Position numbers and translations under genes: made by a program. Under the pieces are notes generated by a model. It had not been told where the DNA came from and made no database searches. It worked only from the letters and a program-made list of their open reading frames with translations. From assembly GCF_963678635.1 (NCBI RefSeq), contig NC_087062.1:68914223-68978222 (forward strand): a stretch of 64,000 bases of DNA. Reading direction: 5' to 3'. Numbering within the stretch: the stretch's first letter is position 1; each line of letters begins with the position of its first letter. This stretch comes from Symsagittifera roscoffensis. Taxonomy: Eukaryota; Xenacoelomorpha; Acoela; Convolutidae. Positions 1 through 12,601 of the stretch are shown in pieces.

Positions 1-27
1 ACCGTACCGTCACTTCTAAAATAAGTG

Positions 28-139
28 TGACGTCATTGCCATGCTAATGATTTCTGCGTGGGTGTTGGGTGTTGACGTCATTTATATAGTGAAATTACAT
101 CATGACCTTGAACGGACAATTGCGTAGGCGATGACGTCA
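28..139. promoter_or_regulatory. Three TGACGTCA (CRE/ATF-type) palindromes
   Basis: The perfect 8-bp palindrome TGACGTCA occurs at 28-35, 73-80 and 132-139. A TA-rich stretch (TTTATATAG) lies at about 81-89. TGACGTCA is the known binding site of CREB/ATF bZIP factors; that these copies drive the decayed polymerase reading frame downstream is inference. The rest of 1-690 holds no recognisable gene. Confidence 0.4.
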
Positions 140-689
140 ATATTATTTTAAGCACGCTTTTTTTATTGTATTAAATCATTAGTTCTGTTTGCCAATCATA
201 AACAGTCATTCAATTTTCACTTCAATTTTTAAAAATTTCAACTTCGCATAAAGAAAATTTTATTTTTTCATTTGTTCAATTGGTTCTTTAAATTTTTAAA
301 CTTGGAGTGTTTTCAAAATTCCCCTTCAGTTTTTCTAGTTTTCAGATAATGCTGACCTGAATCGAAACAAAATAGTAAAGCATGAAGACTGTGTCTTTGG
401 AAACATGTATGCTCACCACTACGCAGCTCGACTCGAAAGAGATGTACTAAAGGAGTTTTTTATTAACTTGATTGTAGGTATTTCAGTTGAAATCAGCTAG
501 AAAAAATGATCAACCATATGGCTAAGAAGCAAGCTCCATAAAATTCTAAGCAGTACCTGGTTTTTTTTCTTTTTGCGAGCAAGAGTTCCCAAGTTACTTT
601 TCTCGTCAACAACATCGGGGAAAGGAACATAAAGCTAAACAACGGAAACCCAGTGATGCTGTAGCGGACTTAAGCAACATTATGGAGTA

Positions 690-3480
690 AGAAGGTTAGG
701 AAGGTGAAAAATTGAAGGAGAAACTTAGTTCTTGTCAACATTTCTTATTGGATACGGATATAGAAAACGGGAGACATAAGGTATTTAACTTCCGAATGTC
801 AAAGTTAGACAGCAAAATCAACAATGAGAAGCATGAAGAAGTCTTCAACAAGATCGATTATGCTGCTGAAATCAACCTTGCTCTCAGGTTTGTTCTTCGA
901 AATTTTGAGGGTGGTTAGCATCAATATTTCTACGTCCATAAAAACAGTACTTTGTCTCGAAAATCCCATTTGCTGTTTACTAAAGCAGACTTGGTAACAA
1001 TCCAAAGGAAAGGGGAAAAATTTGATTTGATATTGCAAAGCAAGGTACCCCAGAAGAACAAACACAAAGTGGAGATTCAAGTTGATTACTAACGCTACAA
1101 ATTTTGCTACTTCGCTCAAAAACATCCCAATGGGATGTCCGGACTCTTTCTTGTCTGAGCCTTTACTACGACATAGACGTCTTTTTATCTAAACAAGAGA
1201 AGGAACCATACAAAGATCATTTGTGAATTTTCCGCGCATTCGATATGTACATGATTGGAAACAATTATTTCGGCTTTTATACTTATAAATACTTTAGAGA
1301 ATTGATATCAAAGTCTGGTCAAGATCGTTTAAATTTTTGTTAGAGTTGTCGTTGAAGACAAACCTATTGTCGAGGAAATTGTGCAAAAAAAAAAAGAAAT
1401 TTTGCAAACAAAAGATGCCCTAGCCTTGACACCTTTTTCCACAAATCATACCACTTCAATGATGAGCATCTCCTGAGATGCAAAGATCGAGTGAGACACA
1501 TTTACCGAAAAACACGTGTATGAACTCCGCGAAAACTTGTCTAAAATACTAGATGTGTTCAATCTTCCAGTTTCTGAAGATAACAAACTTTTTTGTTTTG
1601 AGTCAATTTGTGTTCCTACAGAAGAATTAAAGGAGACACGAACTACAACCTGAATCAGAAAAAATATCACAATTTTAGTCTCTATATCATCAAATCTGGT
1701 TGATGAACCCATTTTTTGTACAATAAGGGTTCACAGAACTTGATTATTGATTTTGTATTTTGTAAGCAACCTCGAATTGTTGGCTGAGAAAAGAAAACTT
1801 GAGATGAGAACAAAATTTTAAGATATTGAAGTAGCTGCCAATGAACGAATGGAAAAGATTTTTGATCAGCTGAACGAACGAGGTAAAAATTATTGAAGTA
1901 ACAAAATTGAGTACGAAGACGAAATCAGTGAAGAAGCAGATATGTCAACAGCGTTTGCAAGAATTAAAAAAAATCTGTTGTTTGATTTGAAACAACATCT
2001 GGAGAGATATGTAAGTACTTCGCTGTTTTTTTCTGATTTAGCAGTAGTAGATATGATTTGAGTTTGATCGAGTCTTACCTAATCCTTTGTTTGGTTCGCG
2101 ATGAGGAGCAAGAAACATCATTTTTTCAAAATAAGCGAACAATTTTATATCTTTCAAATTTGGAAATGTACAATTTCTCGACATGTTGAAAACTCTGGGT
2201 GGGGCAACAACTCTGACTTTTTTCTTAAAACCTAAAAAGCTAGCGAAACGAAAAAATTCTTACCTTTTGAGTGGTTTGATAAACCAGACAAACTGGATTT
2301 TTCCGAATTGCCACCCTATGAAACATTTTTTAAGTAAATTTAGAAACAACAATCCTCTAGACGAAGTCGTTAAGGACTTTTGAAACTGCGAAAGAGTGGT
2401 CTTGACGAAAAACAAGCACCTAAATAGCATCAAATCAAGACTGTGCCTCCATCGGCTTTTTGGTTTTTACCATTACCTACGAGAGACTAGGAAGAAAAAC
2501 GAAATGGTTGTGTTCAAAGGTTTTTTTTTGCAGTAGTTCAGCTACAAGAATGTTGTTCCTACCCTGAAGCAATGCAAAACGATAAAAATTGTTTGAATAA
2601 AAGAAGACATGACCGGTGAGACTCTGATTGTGTTTACCCGAAAGCCTGTAGTTGATGAGACATTCATTAGAAATTCATCAAATGAATATAAATCGATTGT
2701 TGGAATTGATGCAAGCCAGCTTTACCCTTTCTCAATATGTCAAGATATGCCAACAGGACTGTACAGGAGATGAAAAGTTCACACCGATTTGCCGAAATTT
2801 AAGGCTAGACAACCGTTTTCAATACTTTGAGAGTATGGTGATGTCTTTCTACCAAGAAACAAGACCAGAATGCAAAATTTAGAGCTTTTTCACATCTGGA
2901 AAACAGAAGAAAATTGACTGTTTTAATGTGTACAAAACCGATGGCAAGATCAAAAATCACGTCAGAACCACTTTCCGAACAAAAAATTTCTTTCCGCAGG
3001 CTCCCTTCTAGCTAAAATAAAAGATGGATCTCTTTTTGGCTATATTCAGTACAATTTACTCATACCAGATGAACTAAACTCAAAATTTGCCAACTTTCCT
3101 CCAGTTTTCAAAAAAACCGAAGTTGGAAGAAACGATATTGAAGACTGCATTAAAAAATATGCAATCGAAAACGAAATGTTATAACATCCTCAGAGAATGC
3201 TGATATCTAGTTTCAAGCCAGAAATTGGAACATTTGAAACCCCTCTCTTCAAATTGTATTCGCAACTTGGCTTGCAGTGCGCCGAAATTTACCGCTTTGT
3301 GCAGTGATCTCCTCGGAAAGGTTTCAATACTTTCGTTCAATCAGTGGTTAATGCTAGGAGAGAAGGCAATGAAAACCCTCCAACAGATGTTATAGCAGAA
3401 TCATTGAAACTTTTGGGTATTTCCTCAAATGAATATCAGAATATAGAAACAATCTTTTGCCGTACTATCCGAACGAAAAC
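690..3480 (+). pseudogene. Decayed protein-primed family B DNA polymerase (Polinton/Maverick type)
   Basis: Reading all three + frames in turn gives a colinear, frameshifted and stop-riddled polymerase. The exonuclease region shows LFCFESICVP at about 1585-1614, where the family normally has an Asp in the DxE motif and a Cys now sits. Further on comes the stretch EWFDKPDKLDF at about 2263-2300, then the palm motif A region GIDASQLYPF at 2702-2731, and finger motif B degraded to KLLGISSNEYQ at about 3405-3440. The palm Asp motif C (DTDS type) is missing because the sequence changes to retroelement near 3.5-3.6 kb. Such polymerases replicate Polintons/Mavericks and related adintovirus-like genomes from a protein primer. 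No integrase, ATPase or capsid gene of such an element was seen. It is inactive. Confidence 0.72.
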
Positions 3481-3679
3481 TCCCTCCGTGAAATAACAGT
3501 TTTATACTCCTTTATATGACTACATATCGTTGAAGAAAGCACAGAAACTAACATACAACAAAAAACAACGAACTCTGATCATCTTTTCCAATCATCAGAT
3601 GTCTTTCCAAAAGATATATCAGACAAGCCTCGAAACAAACAGTTCAGAAACCAAGACTTAATCATTAACTACATGAAAA

Positions 3680-4010
3680 AAGCCTCATACCCGAAATCAA
3701 AGAAAAATCACAACAACGTCAATCATCTCGTCTTATAAATCAACCAAGAAAAGATTATAAAACATATATTCGACAACGTAAAATATTAAAGATTGTAGAT
3801 TTTCAGAAACCCCCCCCCATTTATTTAGACAACAATGATATTATTCTTAGTAAAGCCCTAGAGTTATTTTTAATTACAACTATTCAATCTCTTCGTGAAG
3901 AACTAGTTAATCAAACTCAGCCAATCAAATTGATTTATAATCATCGTATTTCTCTCTATACACCACCTTTATTATTAGCACAAAATTTTGACCACACTTG
4001 ACTTAACTGG
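3680..4010 (+). pseudogene. Pol C-terminal tail of the truncated retroelement
   Basis: The reading frame contains RLINQPRKDYKTYI at about 3730-3770. This matches RLRNQPRKNYKIFI on the minus strand near 30660, just downstream of the integrase C-terminal domain of the intact-length element. A good open stretch follows to about 4000, with an LxxPPIYLDNNDIILSKALE-like segment. The minus-strand copy allows it to be placed as the end of pol and the beginning of the 3' module. Function of the tail is not known. Confidence 0.55.
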
Positions 4011-4599
4011 AAAAAAAAAGATTCTTCGGCAAAGCAAATCAGTTTTTGAATGCTTCTTTCCAACTCAGCTCAACAAATGAAACTATTACTTCCAACTTTT
4101 CTCTGAATTTTTTCGACACTTTTTCAACTTTGGATTTTTCTCATATCCGACTTTTTAGAACTAACTATCCTCTTTTTTCTAATTTTTTGCAGCCAATCAT
4201 TCTTTTCTATTTCCCTAAAAATCTACCTTTCTCTCTCCAAAACCATTGACCACCTACTCAGGTACGAACCCTTATAACCCATAAGGAATACGAAGTTTAC
4301 TATGTATAAAGGATATTTTACCCTTTTCGTAGTTTTCCTACCTTTTCTCATTTCTCTAATTTTAACAATTCTTAAATGCATCAAAAAAGAAGTAATTACC
4401 CTTGCAATAGCAACCATTTTGCTAATAATTTTTGCAGAAGACTACTATAAAGAACAAAAACTTAAATAAATAAGAACAATAAAGATCTATTTCAAAATTG
4501 CTAATCCAAACCCTATCAAAGAATCCCCATCAACCACTAAATCCCATGACCACCCGACCACACCAACATCTAGGTCAAACAAGCCAACCCCAATCGTCT

Positions 4600-5230
4600 A
4601 TCGTACCTCATTCGTAGAAAACCCTTACACATTTGAAGAAAAACACGCATCACTATCAGAACCATTAATCTAAACGAACCACAAAACGAACCAACAAATA
4701 ACATTTATGCCCAACTTCAGCACGACCTTAATAGAGTCAAAAACCCAAGCTAAAACCAAAATTTATCATCTATAAAAAAAAGACAAATTATTCAATCCCG
4801 ACGAAACCGAAATTTTGCCACAACAAGAGTCCCTTCTAACATACTCTCATCACCATCATCGACCCCTTTATATCTCTCTAGTAACACAACACAAAGCTCC
4901 CCTCCATCACTTCAAATGATTTCCCAACAAAATACCCCATACATACAATGAGACTATTAAAGTTCAACATCAACTTCTGAACAAATTCTTGAAAACCTTT
5001 TTAGTCCCCCCACTTTCTCACAAAGACCCCTACACGAACATTTTCCCAAATTGAATCAAACTTCGTAAACGAACCCATAGACAATTCATCAGACACCTAT
5101 TTATCAATTCTTTGTCTTCAATTAACACCATCAACAACAAGTCAAACACCAACAAATACATTTCCCACTAACTTCCAGAATCACCTAGACGACAGATATC
5201 GTCAGCTTCAAGGTACAAGTATACCTTTAC
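4600..5230 (+). pseudogene. Pre-Env accessory region, relic
   Basis: The peptide FEEKHASLSEPL near 4635-4670 corresponds to FEERHARLSEPLEPV upstream of and into the minus-strand frame starting at 29391. Downstream the translation is Gln/Asn/Ser/Pro-rich in both copies and ends shortly before the Env-like frames. Several stops interrupt it here. I do not recognise the family; low-complexity composition argues for a disordered protein or an Env leader region. Retention at the same place in two copies shows it belongs to the element. Confidence 0.45.
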
Positions 5231-5689
5231 GATATTAGAATGGAACGCCTTTTTGGCACCCCTCCTTTTTTGATCAACACCTCGATAGTAATCGACTCCA
5301 TAATTGTGCACCTAACAGACTACAATAGATACGCGACATTCATAAAGACAAACAAAAACAAACTATTCAAATCCTTACACAATATAGCTTAGCCCTAAAA
5401 TTGGAAATAACCGTAAAATTAAATAAATTGGTACATAATCCACTACCACTTTTTCAGCCAAATAAATCAGCTCAATCTTTAGCCCTCCACTTATCACAAC
5501 AAAACTTATCTACAAGTACAATCTCCACACAAAAAAAAGACAATAGGCTACATAACGCTTTATAATCCCGTCTCAGGATTAACGTACACAAGTTTATTTT
5601 AAAAGTTTTTCCAATCAAAACCTTTTCCCCTCTTCTTGTACTTCTAGAAGCTATACCTCCTCCAAACCCTTCCCGCCTAACAAGGCCAC

Positions 5690-7400
5690 AAGACCTCCTT
5701 GTTACACATTATGTTTGTGAAGAAAACCCACGAGAAACTCTACAAAATTACGCATTTAATCAAGTGACACAACGCGAATTGAAACCACAAGACAGCGAAT
5801 CAACAACTATAGTAGCTACACTTTACTCAAAAGCCCGAGCTACAACTCTGACAGGATATAATATTACAGCTAAATTCTCAGAAAAGAAAGTACTTCTTTC
5901 ACAAGTTTTAAACAGCAATAAAAACAGACTCGACCATGACTCTTTTCATTAAAGTATTATCGAAAGACTTTTACATCTCAATCCTCAAGATTGCAAAAAG
6001 AAATTACAACTTTTAAACACCGTCACAAATAAAAGCTTAAATCATAAATTGATTAAATTTCAAGTTTTTCCAATCCCTGCACACCAAGAAGAACTTGAAC
6101 GATATCGAGGTATTTTTAAATTAAATAAAACTTTCCCCTACCAAGGCGCACACGGAAGTTTAATTTTGGATTTACATGATAAAAATTGGATACTACATAT
6201 CCGAATTAGTAACCCATCAAAGAATAAAAAGAGACACTAAAAATAAAAGCTACCATTAAATAATGTTTTTTTGATTGGAAAATTCAAATAGAGAAGGGCA
6301 CTAATATGAGATGCAAAAAACGATTCCATACTGTATCAAGGAATTTGCGACCCCACTACGCGAATACAGGCAACCATAATGTGGTTCCCTGACGACACCT
6401 TTACCACATTTCAAGACGCTAAAGTTCACCCAAGAATGATAAAATTTTACCAAAAATTATTTATAGAATGTATACCTTCGAAAAAAAATCAATTCTAGGC
6501 GCATTAGATCAAACCAACAAAACTATAGAAATATGTTTCGTGTAGAAAATAATATAACACTCTTTCAAATTCACCCTGTAACCGACGTAGCTTGTGATTA
6601 TCCTAAGCCACTTTTCAAAACACAATATTCAGAACTTTTTTTTCGACTATGACAAAAGTGTCGACAAGAAATTGGGTATATAAACTATTGACCCATCGCA
6701 ACCATGTCAGAATCGAGACGATGAAAGATCCTACATCGCAGTAACACTTTGAGAAATGCAGGAAATACTGGCGGAAAACTTCACACAGAAGATAAAGATA
6801 GTACACGACTACAAGAACTTTCACTAATGAATAACACCTATTTTGGTGGAGTCCACTATGATGTACATCTTGATATAAAAATGAGCTATACAAAAAATAG
6901 AATTTTTCAAGAAAAGTTACTTTTTGAATTAGAAACACTTCATCATTTGTGTCAACCCATTCACTCTTTTTTGTAGTACTTAAAACAACCTACGCAGGAT
7001 ACCTATTATCAGGCAACCGCTTTAAATTCATTGACGATGAAGGAAACGTTTTATGCTATTACACATGCACTAATAAAGTTTCACCATTTCATGTTTTTGA
7101 AGACAAAAGGTACTACCAACGAACCCCTAAACCAACAATAGATATTTTCTCTAAGTCTACCATACAGCATCATATTCGAACACAACAATTTCAAGAACTC
7201 TTTACCAAAAAGGATACAATACAAAGTCAGTCAATTGATCAAAACCTACGAAAACTATGTGAAACAGCAGGCTTCTCAGACATCACCATATCTAATTTTA
7301 ATATTTCTGATGTAGAAATCCCTGACGAATTCCTTGATTCCAAACATATCCCTACAAATTTTTCCCAACCACCTCTCCAACCCATTGTTTTCCCAATTTC
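5690..7400 (+). pseudogene. Env-like glycoprotein relic
   Basis: Broken frames at 5764-5940, 6049-6240, 6749-6976 and 6949-7407 align in order with the Env-like frames of the minus-strand element (28421-26357). Shared signposts include SKARATTLTGYNITAKF, FQVFPxxAHQxELERY, GAHG, LHDKNWI, YLLSGNRFKFIDDEG and HHIRTQQFQELF. Several cysteines conserved in the other copy are lost, for example in the segment after SEKKVL. No intact signal peptide or membrane anchor remains. The layout suggests a class III-like viral fusion glycoprotein captured by a retroelement, but that is inference from remembered layout. Confidence 0.6.
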
Positions 7401-7409
7401 CCGATGAAA

Positions 7410-8640
7410 CCTCTTCCTCCCCCTCTTCATACATTGACGCTACCCCTTTCCTTTCCCCAATGTCAAGTAATCAAACCGACGCACCTAGCCCAATGACCGA
7501 CGACCAACTAGAGCATGAACTAGATAATTTTACAACTTAACACTTTCGTGACACAAATAATCTGTTAACAATTCACCAGCTATCTCACTCAGCCTCAACA
7601 TCCAAATCCTCAACTCATTCTTTTCATATTCCATCTACAAGAGCACACCGAGTTTTCAAACGAAAGCACCCTAACACTGCACCTCATTTTTATGAGTCGT
7701 CCACATTCATTCCGACTATATCTCCATCACTCGTAGCGCACCGACACCCCAGACTTTTTAAACCATAACTAACATTTTCCCCCCAATAAAACAAGTAATC
7801 AAATGAAAGTGCAAACCAACTGAACTTCTTCGTTGATGAACATGTGCTAGTTCCCACATTCTCCTGGATTTCCTACTACTGTTTTACTAATCCACTGAAA
7901 CTCCCATCACAAAAAACAACCCAAGACAGCAAACGAAGATAACAAACACTGCCACACTTTCATTCACCAACCAACCACCGCAATTAATGAAAATCAATTC
8001 ACTGCCATCGGCTTAAGCCAAACCATTAATAGTTTAATACGAAGACAATACCAACACTTATCCTCAACTAACAGAAAAAATTTTCATCAGATCAGAATAT
8101 ATGTACCCCTTAGATAGCACTTATAAAAAATTTGATGAAATAAACGCACGCGCACTAACAAACACCAAAACCTATGAACCATTTTTCAGTAAATTTAACA
8201 GTTTTGTACTCACATTTCACTTCCTTAGTCCCAAGGAAAGAGACATTCACTGTTCGCATGAAATTATGTTAACGACCAAACTAACCCACCCGTACACATA
8301 ATAACAATTTATACAAAAACTTTATATCACCAACACACCAGCCGTAACCCACAAGATCGTTGTATGCTTATCCACTCAAAGTATAAATCACTATGTTTCT
8401 TAAATTTTACCCATAGTATTAAATCTACTAATTTACACGGCATCTTCCATAATTATGATCCCGTCAGACAGATGTATATATTCTGCCCACCAACCAACAC
8501 CCTTCCCATTGATGACGTTCGCCAATAAAAATAACCCACGAATATGTAGATCCAAATAAAATAACACTTCTCGAGCACATTCACAATGCTAAATCTAATC
8601 AGAAGCTTTATGACCTAATCTAAAACACGAATCGTTAATT
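7410..8640 (+). pseudogene. Post-Env accessory protein relic
   Basis: The frame at 8101-8301 contains VLTFHFLSPKERDIHCS, matching LLTFHFLTPKERDLHCS in the minus-strand copy (about 24625). Broken downstream frames to about 8640 continue the match, for example MYIFCPPTN and the Tyr-Asp-Pro-x-x-Gln region. The 7410-7770 part is Ser/Pro/Thr-rich, like the low-complexity block at 25833-25360 on the other strand. The family is unknown to me. Confidence 0.5.
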
Positions 8641-8649
8641 TTCAACACC

Positions 8650-10310
8650 TACCGAAAAAGTAAACATCATCAGAGTGCTTGAACTTCTTTGGCCTCTGCT
8701 TCGCACTAAAAAAGTAATCCGCATGCTCGCCAGGCTTCCCATAACATCTGACACGATAACAACAAACTTTCCCAAGGATTTTTTTACTAAAAAAGAGCCC
8801 TCGTAAGTATAAAATTTTAATAATCACTAACAAAAAAAAACAAGACACTCACCATTTTACCGTGTTATGCACTTTTCTTTTTTAGGTTTCAAAGGTCATT
8901 CATCTAAAAAATAAATTCCGAATAAAAAAATTCAAACTCTTTTTAATATTTTTACAGTTTAATCCAAAACAAAACTGAATTATCCAAGTGCAATAACTTT
9001 CATAAACAATGCAAAAAAATAATAATTATGCAATAAAATTCAAAAAATAAGAAGTAGTAGGTTACAAAGATGCAAATTAAAATTACAAGCAACTAACTTT
9101 TTCCTGTGTACTTCTTTTATAAATCGATATTTGTCGTTTACTCGACCTCATTTCTCACAGTCTATCCACCAAACTCGCACAACTTGCCCACTTAGAATTG
9201 TTTAAGGAATGAATTACAGGTTTGACTAATGACTGATAACAACTCTAAGTTGTTTTCACGCGTTTCAAATTTTCCTTTACCCCGGTTGGAAGGAATTATC
9301 AGCAACCTTGAACTAACCAACGCAGCTTACCAGTACCACAAAACCAACCACGTGTATAAGAAAGTCCCACGGTACTCAGACCAGTTTAAACCCAGATTCA
9401 AACTGGGTAAATTATCCTTTTGTCACCCATTTTCAAGTTTTATTGAAATTACTTAAAACACCAAAATGTAAAACGAAAAACCCAAAACACGACAATCCGA
9501 CAATCTGTTTTTAATCAATAGAACAAAAAAGAGAAAAACACTAGAAAAAAAGAACAAAAACTTGAACACAAAAAGAGACTCTGCTCAAAGAGACGGTAAA
9601 AGTATACTCCCCCAACTGGCCTAACCCACCAGTAGGACTTTCTGAGCATGCTCTATAGCCAGCCTCACCACCCGCGCTACAACACGCCTAGAATCCACAC
9701 TCTATTTTTGACGAAACTTGCTCTAGGGTGAGCGACTCTTTAAAATATTAGAAGTTTAAAAAAACGCTTTCGCGAAAAAAATTGAAAAACATCATTACTA
9801 AAATTGATTTCACTAACAAGATATAGATTTCTTATGCAAAAAGGTTTCTTAGAGCAAACGGAATGAGCATCAAAGGGAGATGAAAACTCGACAACATTCC
9901 AACTCTGGAATAGCAAATTTATTGATTTATTGCCATAGTCACAACCCTCACTGATTTGAAATATGGACCCAACATCGCAGCAAAGGAACCCATTGAAGAA
10001 GAACTATGGCCAAATCGACTTTCCATAAAGATCCTAGTCACTTGGCGCTTTATCCAGAAAAGGCAAACTTCATCTTGCACGGAGTCTCGCTTTAGCTTAA
10101 CGAAATCTACACATCATTGCATCAATCTGAAATCTTGACACGATCACTCAAGACGATCTAGGATAAAACGAGACCTAATTCTGGAAAACGACCAACTGCC
10201 CTTCATCTCTCCACGAAGACAACTACATCTCTCCCTCCTTGTGCAGTCACAGCTTCAAAAGAGAACTACTCCAAAAACCAAAACATTTCCATCCATCCTT
10301 CATTACAATA
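8650..10310 (+). other. 3' noncoding part of the truncated retroelement
   Basis: No convincing gene. Blocks at 9140-9470, about 9610-9680 and 9970-10030 match, in order, the reverse complement of 23650-23330, about 23175-23100 and about 22820-22760 in the other copy. An open frame at 9229-9456 lies inside such a block but is not preserved as protein in the other copy. It therefore reads as 3' untranslated sequence of the element. Confidence 0.55.
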
Positions 10311-10317
10311 CGCAATC

Positions 10318-10396
10318 TGAACACTTGTATGATAGAGTATGATAATCAATTTTCTCATTTATGAAAATTGTATGACAAGCGTTTTTGTCAACCCGG
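10318..10396 (-). repeat. End fragment of family B transposon
   Basis: The stretch ending GTCAACCCGGG at 10386-10396, preceded by an AATTGTATGACAAGC module, is one terminus of the family seen complete at 12698-13635. Together with a family C-like fragment up to about 10858 it separates the retroelement body from its LTR. Confidence 0.6.
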
Positions 10397-10858
10397 GAAG
10401 TGGTGTTTGCCCAAAATAGCTTTTTTGAACCACAGATTTTCAGTCGAACCACATCTTTGCGCTGAACTGATATCGGTCAAAACAAAATCTAACACCTGGA
10501 CCTGGATATAAATTCTCTACCTCCTTCAATGACAAAAATCGAGTCTTTACAGGTTCAAAAAAACATCAAAAAACGTAGAGTCAAAATTGTTGCCTTGATT
10601 AGTGTAGTGGAAAGGGATTTGGAAACTGAGTTATGTTACGATCGTCTATTGTGCTTGTCGTATAATTTTTTATCCGCACTAGAATTCTGAGTTTCATGGA
10701 TAATAGATGATACTGACAATAATAATATTAACCCATTTAATCAATTTTTTTAAGTAATTTTCATTAGAATAATTGCTTAGGGAACTGCAATCGGTCATCT
10801 TCAACATTCAAACTTCATTTTTGTTCCAATTTTTGAAACAGAAGTAACGGAATATTTT

Positions 10859-11184
10859 TGGAACCAGTTCTAAACTAGTAACCAATTATATTATTGATAA
10901 AACTATCTCTATAAAATTTTCCTTTCTAACCAATCATGATCCATAACTAACAGTTGTTCAGTTGTTCTCCTTTGGATCAAGTTCCAGATATCTAACCCGC
11001 AAATACCAGTATACACTAGATCTATTGAGACTAGGAGATATAAGAGTATGATTAAGATCGGTATTAGACTAAGAAGTTGCACGAATCTATCCGGCCGAGA
11101 ATAAGATAGCGTGACGAACAGACGGTGTACTTTATGAGTCTACTGAAACTACTCTATGAGTAAGCTACTCCAGGAATAAACTCA
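10859..11184 (+). repeat. 3' LTR of the truncated retroelement
   Basis: The sequence starts TGGAACCAG and ends ATAAACTCA, matching in reverse complement the LTRs at 22076-22454 and 40382-40729. A shared landmark is the block around TCCGGCCGAGAATAAGATAG. TG...CA ends are kept. It is clearly older than the other pair, with many substitutions. No duplicated flank is visible because the left end of the element is lost. Confidence 0.8.
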
Positions 11185-11901
11185 GAGCTTTTTTGGTTTT
11201 AGTTTTGTCAAATCGGATATAATTTTTTTAAAAGTTTTTATCAATGTAGCTGTTTAAATCAATATTTTCTGACTCCGAAAGAGCTCCTGAAATTACCGTA
11301 CGAAAATTTATTGGAAAATTTTTGAGGGGAGGGGGGTGGTGTAAAGAGGGGAATCATATCCAGGGTAGTTAGTCCTTTTGTGCTAAGTTAAAACTGTGTC
11401 TGCCATGAAAAAGAAGGGAAACTTTTTTCTTACGGAAAACTTTAAGACAAAGCCACGACATCTGTATATAAAAACCACATCTACCAATGTCAATAACGCC
11501 ATAATACTTAAATATTTCCAAAGTGAGTTTCAAAATGGCACGTGCAAAAAAGTCTCAGATATTACCCGCTAGAAAATTACTCACTAAACCGACTGCGACC
11601 AAGTACGTTTTCTGAACATCAAGATATAACATGAAAAACAAAGTTACACAACACCAAGCACGGCTTACTTGCTGAAACTAGTGTAGAGTTGGTTCGAAGT
11701 CATCCGTTCAGCTCTCGTTCAAACGGGTATGGTACAAACTTCAGCTAAGTTGTTTTCAGGGGCGGATCTAGGATTTTCTCGAGGGGGGCGGATTTGCAAA
11801 AAAAAACAAAAACAACCCTTTTTTCCTAAGATTTTTTTCGAAAAACATTCCTTATGTGAAAATTAAAGTGCAATTTTTCGCATATAACCAATTACTGAAT
11901 C
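11185..11901. other. Gene-free spacer
   Basis: No open frame of note and no clear repeat boundary. The sequence is AT-rich with scattered pieces resembling families A and C that are too diverged to delimit. Confidence 0.4.
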
Positions 11902-12102
11902 GGCTCTTTTCCAGTTCCCCCCCTTTCAAATTCAATTTTGAAAAGCCTATTTAACGTTGTTATAATGCAATAAAATTTGGCGTGGTGAACAAATCGACAA
12001 CTGTGAACAGATTTGTTCTTCATACTTCACGCATTTAGCCGTAATAACACGTAAAACAAACATAAAACTCGGTATTTTAAAAGGAGGGACTGGAAAAGAC
12101 CC
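11902..12102. mobile_element. Family C short DNA transposon, copy 1
   Basis: The 201-bp element begins GGCTCTTTTCCAGTTCCCCC and ends in the imperfect inverse AGGGACTGGAAAAGACCC. It is flanked by 8-bp direct repeats, ACTGAATC at 11894-11901 and ATTGAATC at 12103-12110 (7 of 8). It has no coding capacity. The inner sequence with TTCATACTTCACGCATTTAGCC recurs in other family C copies in both orientations. Confidence 0.8.
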
Positions 12103-12369
12103 ATTGAATCGACTAAACAGCGCGCTTTAATTGATCTGAACAAACACCTTAATTTATTTGTATCGATTTATAACACAGTTTAAATTTACACTTACAACAC
12201 GTTCAAAGCACTCAATATATCGGACGTTAATTAACCCACATTGATCATTGGCAATCTTCAAACGACCATAACTTTAAAAGAACTATCACAGGTAAAAAAT
12301 CCTATTAACTTTGAGCTCAAGACAACAGAACAGTATGGTGATTTAAAAAAAAGTTCCGTCAAAATTTCC

Positions 12370-12546
12370 GGCTCTTTTTCCTTTTCCCACCCACCTGCAA
12401 ATTTTTTTATTTGAAGTTATTGTTCACTTTATCTGATTGTCATGAAAATTTACACGCAGACTAATTAGGCCATGACAAACATATTTGGTCTTCATAATTA
12501 ACTTTGTAAAACCACTCGTTAGGTGGGGGGGAAAGGAAAAAGAGCC
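12370..12546. mobile_element. Family A short DNA transposon, copy 1 (internally deleted)
   Basis: Terminal inverted repeats GGCTCTTTTTCC and GGAAAAAGAGCC bound a 177-bp unit. Relative to other copies it lacks the roughly 30 bp after CCACTCGTTAG. Flanks AAATTTCC and AAATTAAT match only partly, so the target duplication has decayed. Confidence 0.75.
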
Positions 12547-12601
12547 AAATTAATTTCCTAGTTAAAAAGTCAAAATGGATCCGGAGGAAAAAAAAGTTCG
12601 A

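Larger units (their letters stand above)
3600..11184 (+). mobile_element. 5'-truncated, decayed copy of the large Env-bearing LTR retroelement
   Basis: This block is colinear with the 3' half of the minus-strand element at 22076-40729: pol C-terminal tail, pre-Env region, Env-like frames, post-Env frames, 3' noncoding part and LTR follow in the same order. Its left edge falls between about 3.5 and 3.64 kb, inside the pol tail, where it abuts the polymerase relic. Gag, protease, RT and most of the integrase are absent. Frames carry many stops, and DNA-transposon debris sits just before the LTR. It is more degraded than the minus-strand copy. Its value is that it confirms the unusual 3' module as a family trait. 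Confidence 0.8.

Noticed and set aside
10859-11184. Solo LTR independent of the + copy
   Set aside because: The + copy is colinear with the 3' noncoding part of the large element up to about 10140 and only transposon debris separates it from this LTR; flanks show no 4-bp duplication. A solo origin cannot be fully excluded.
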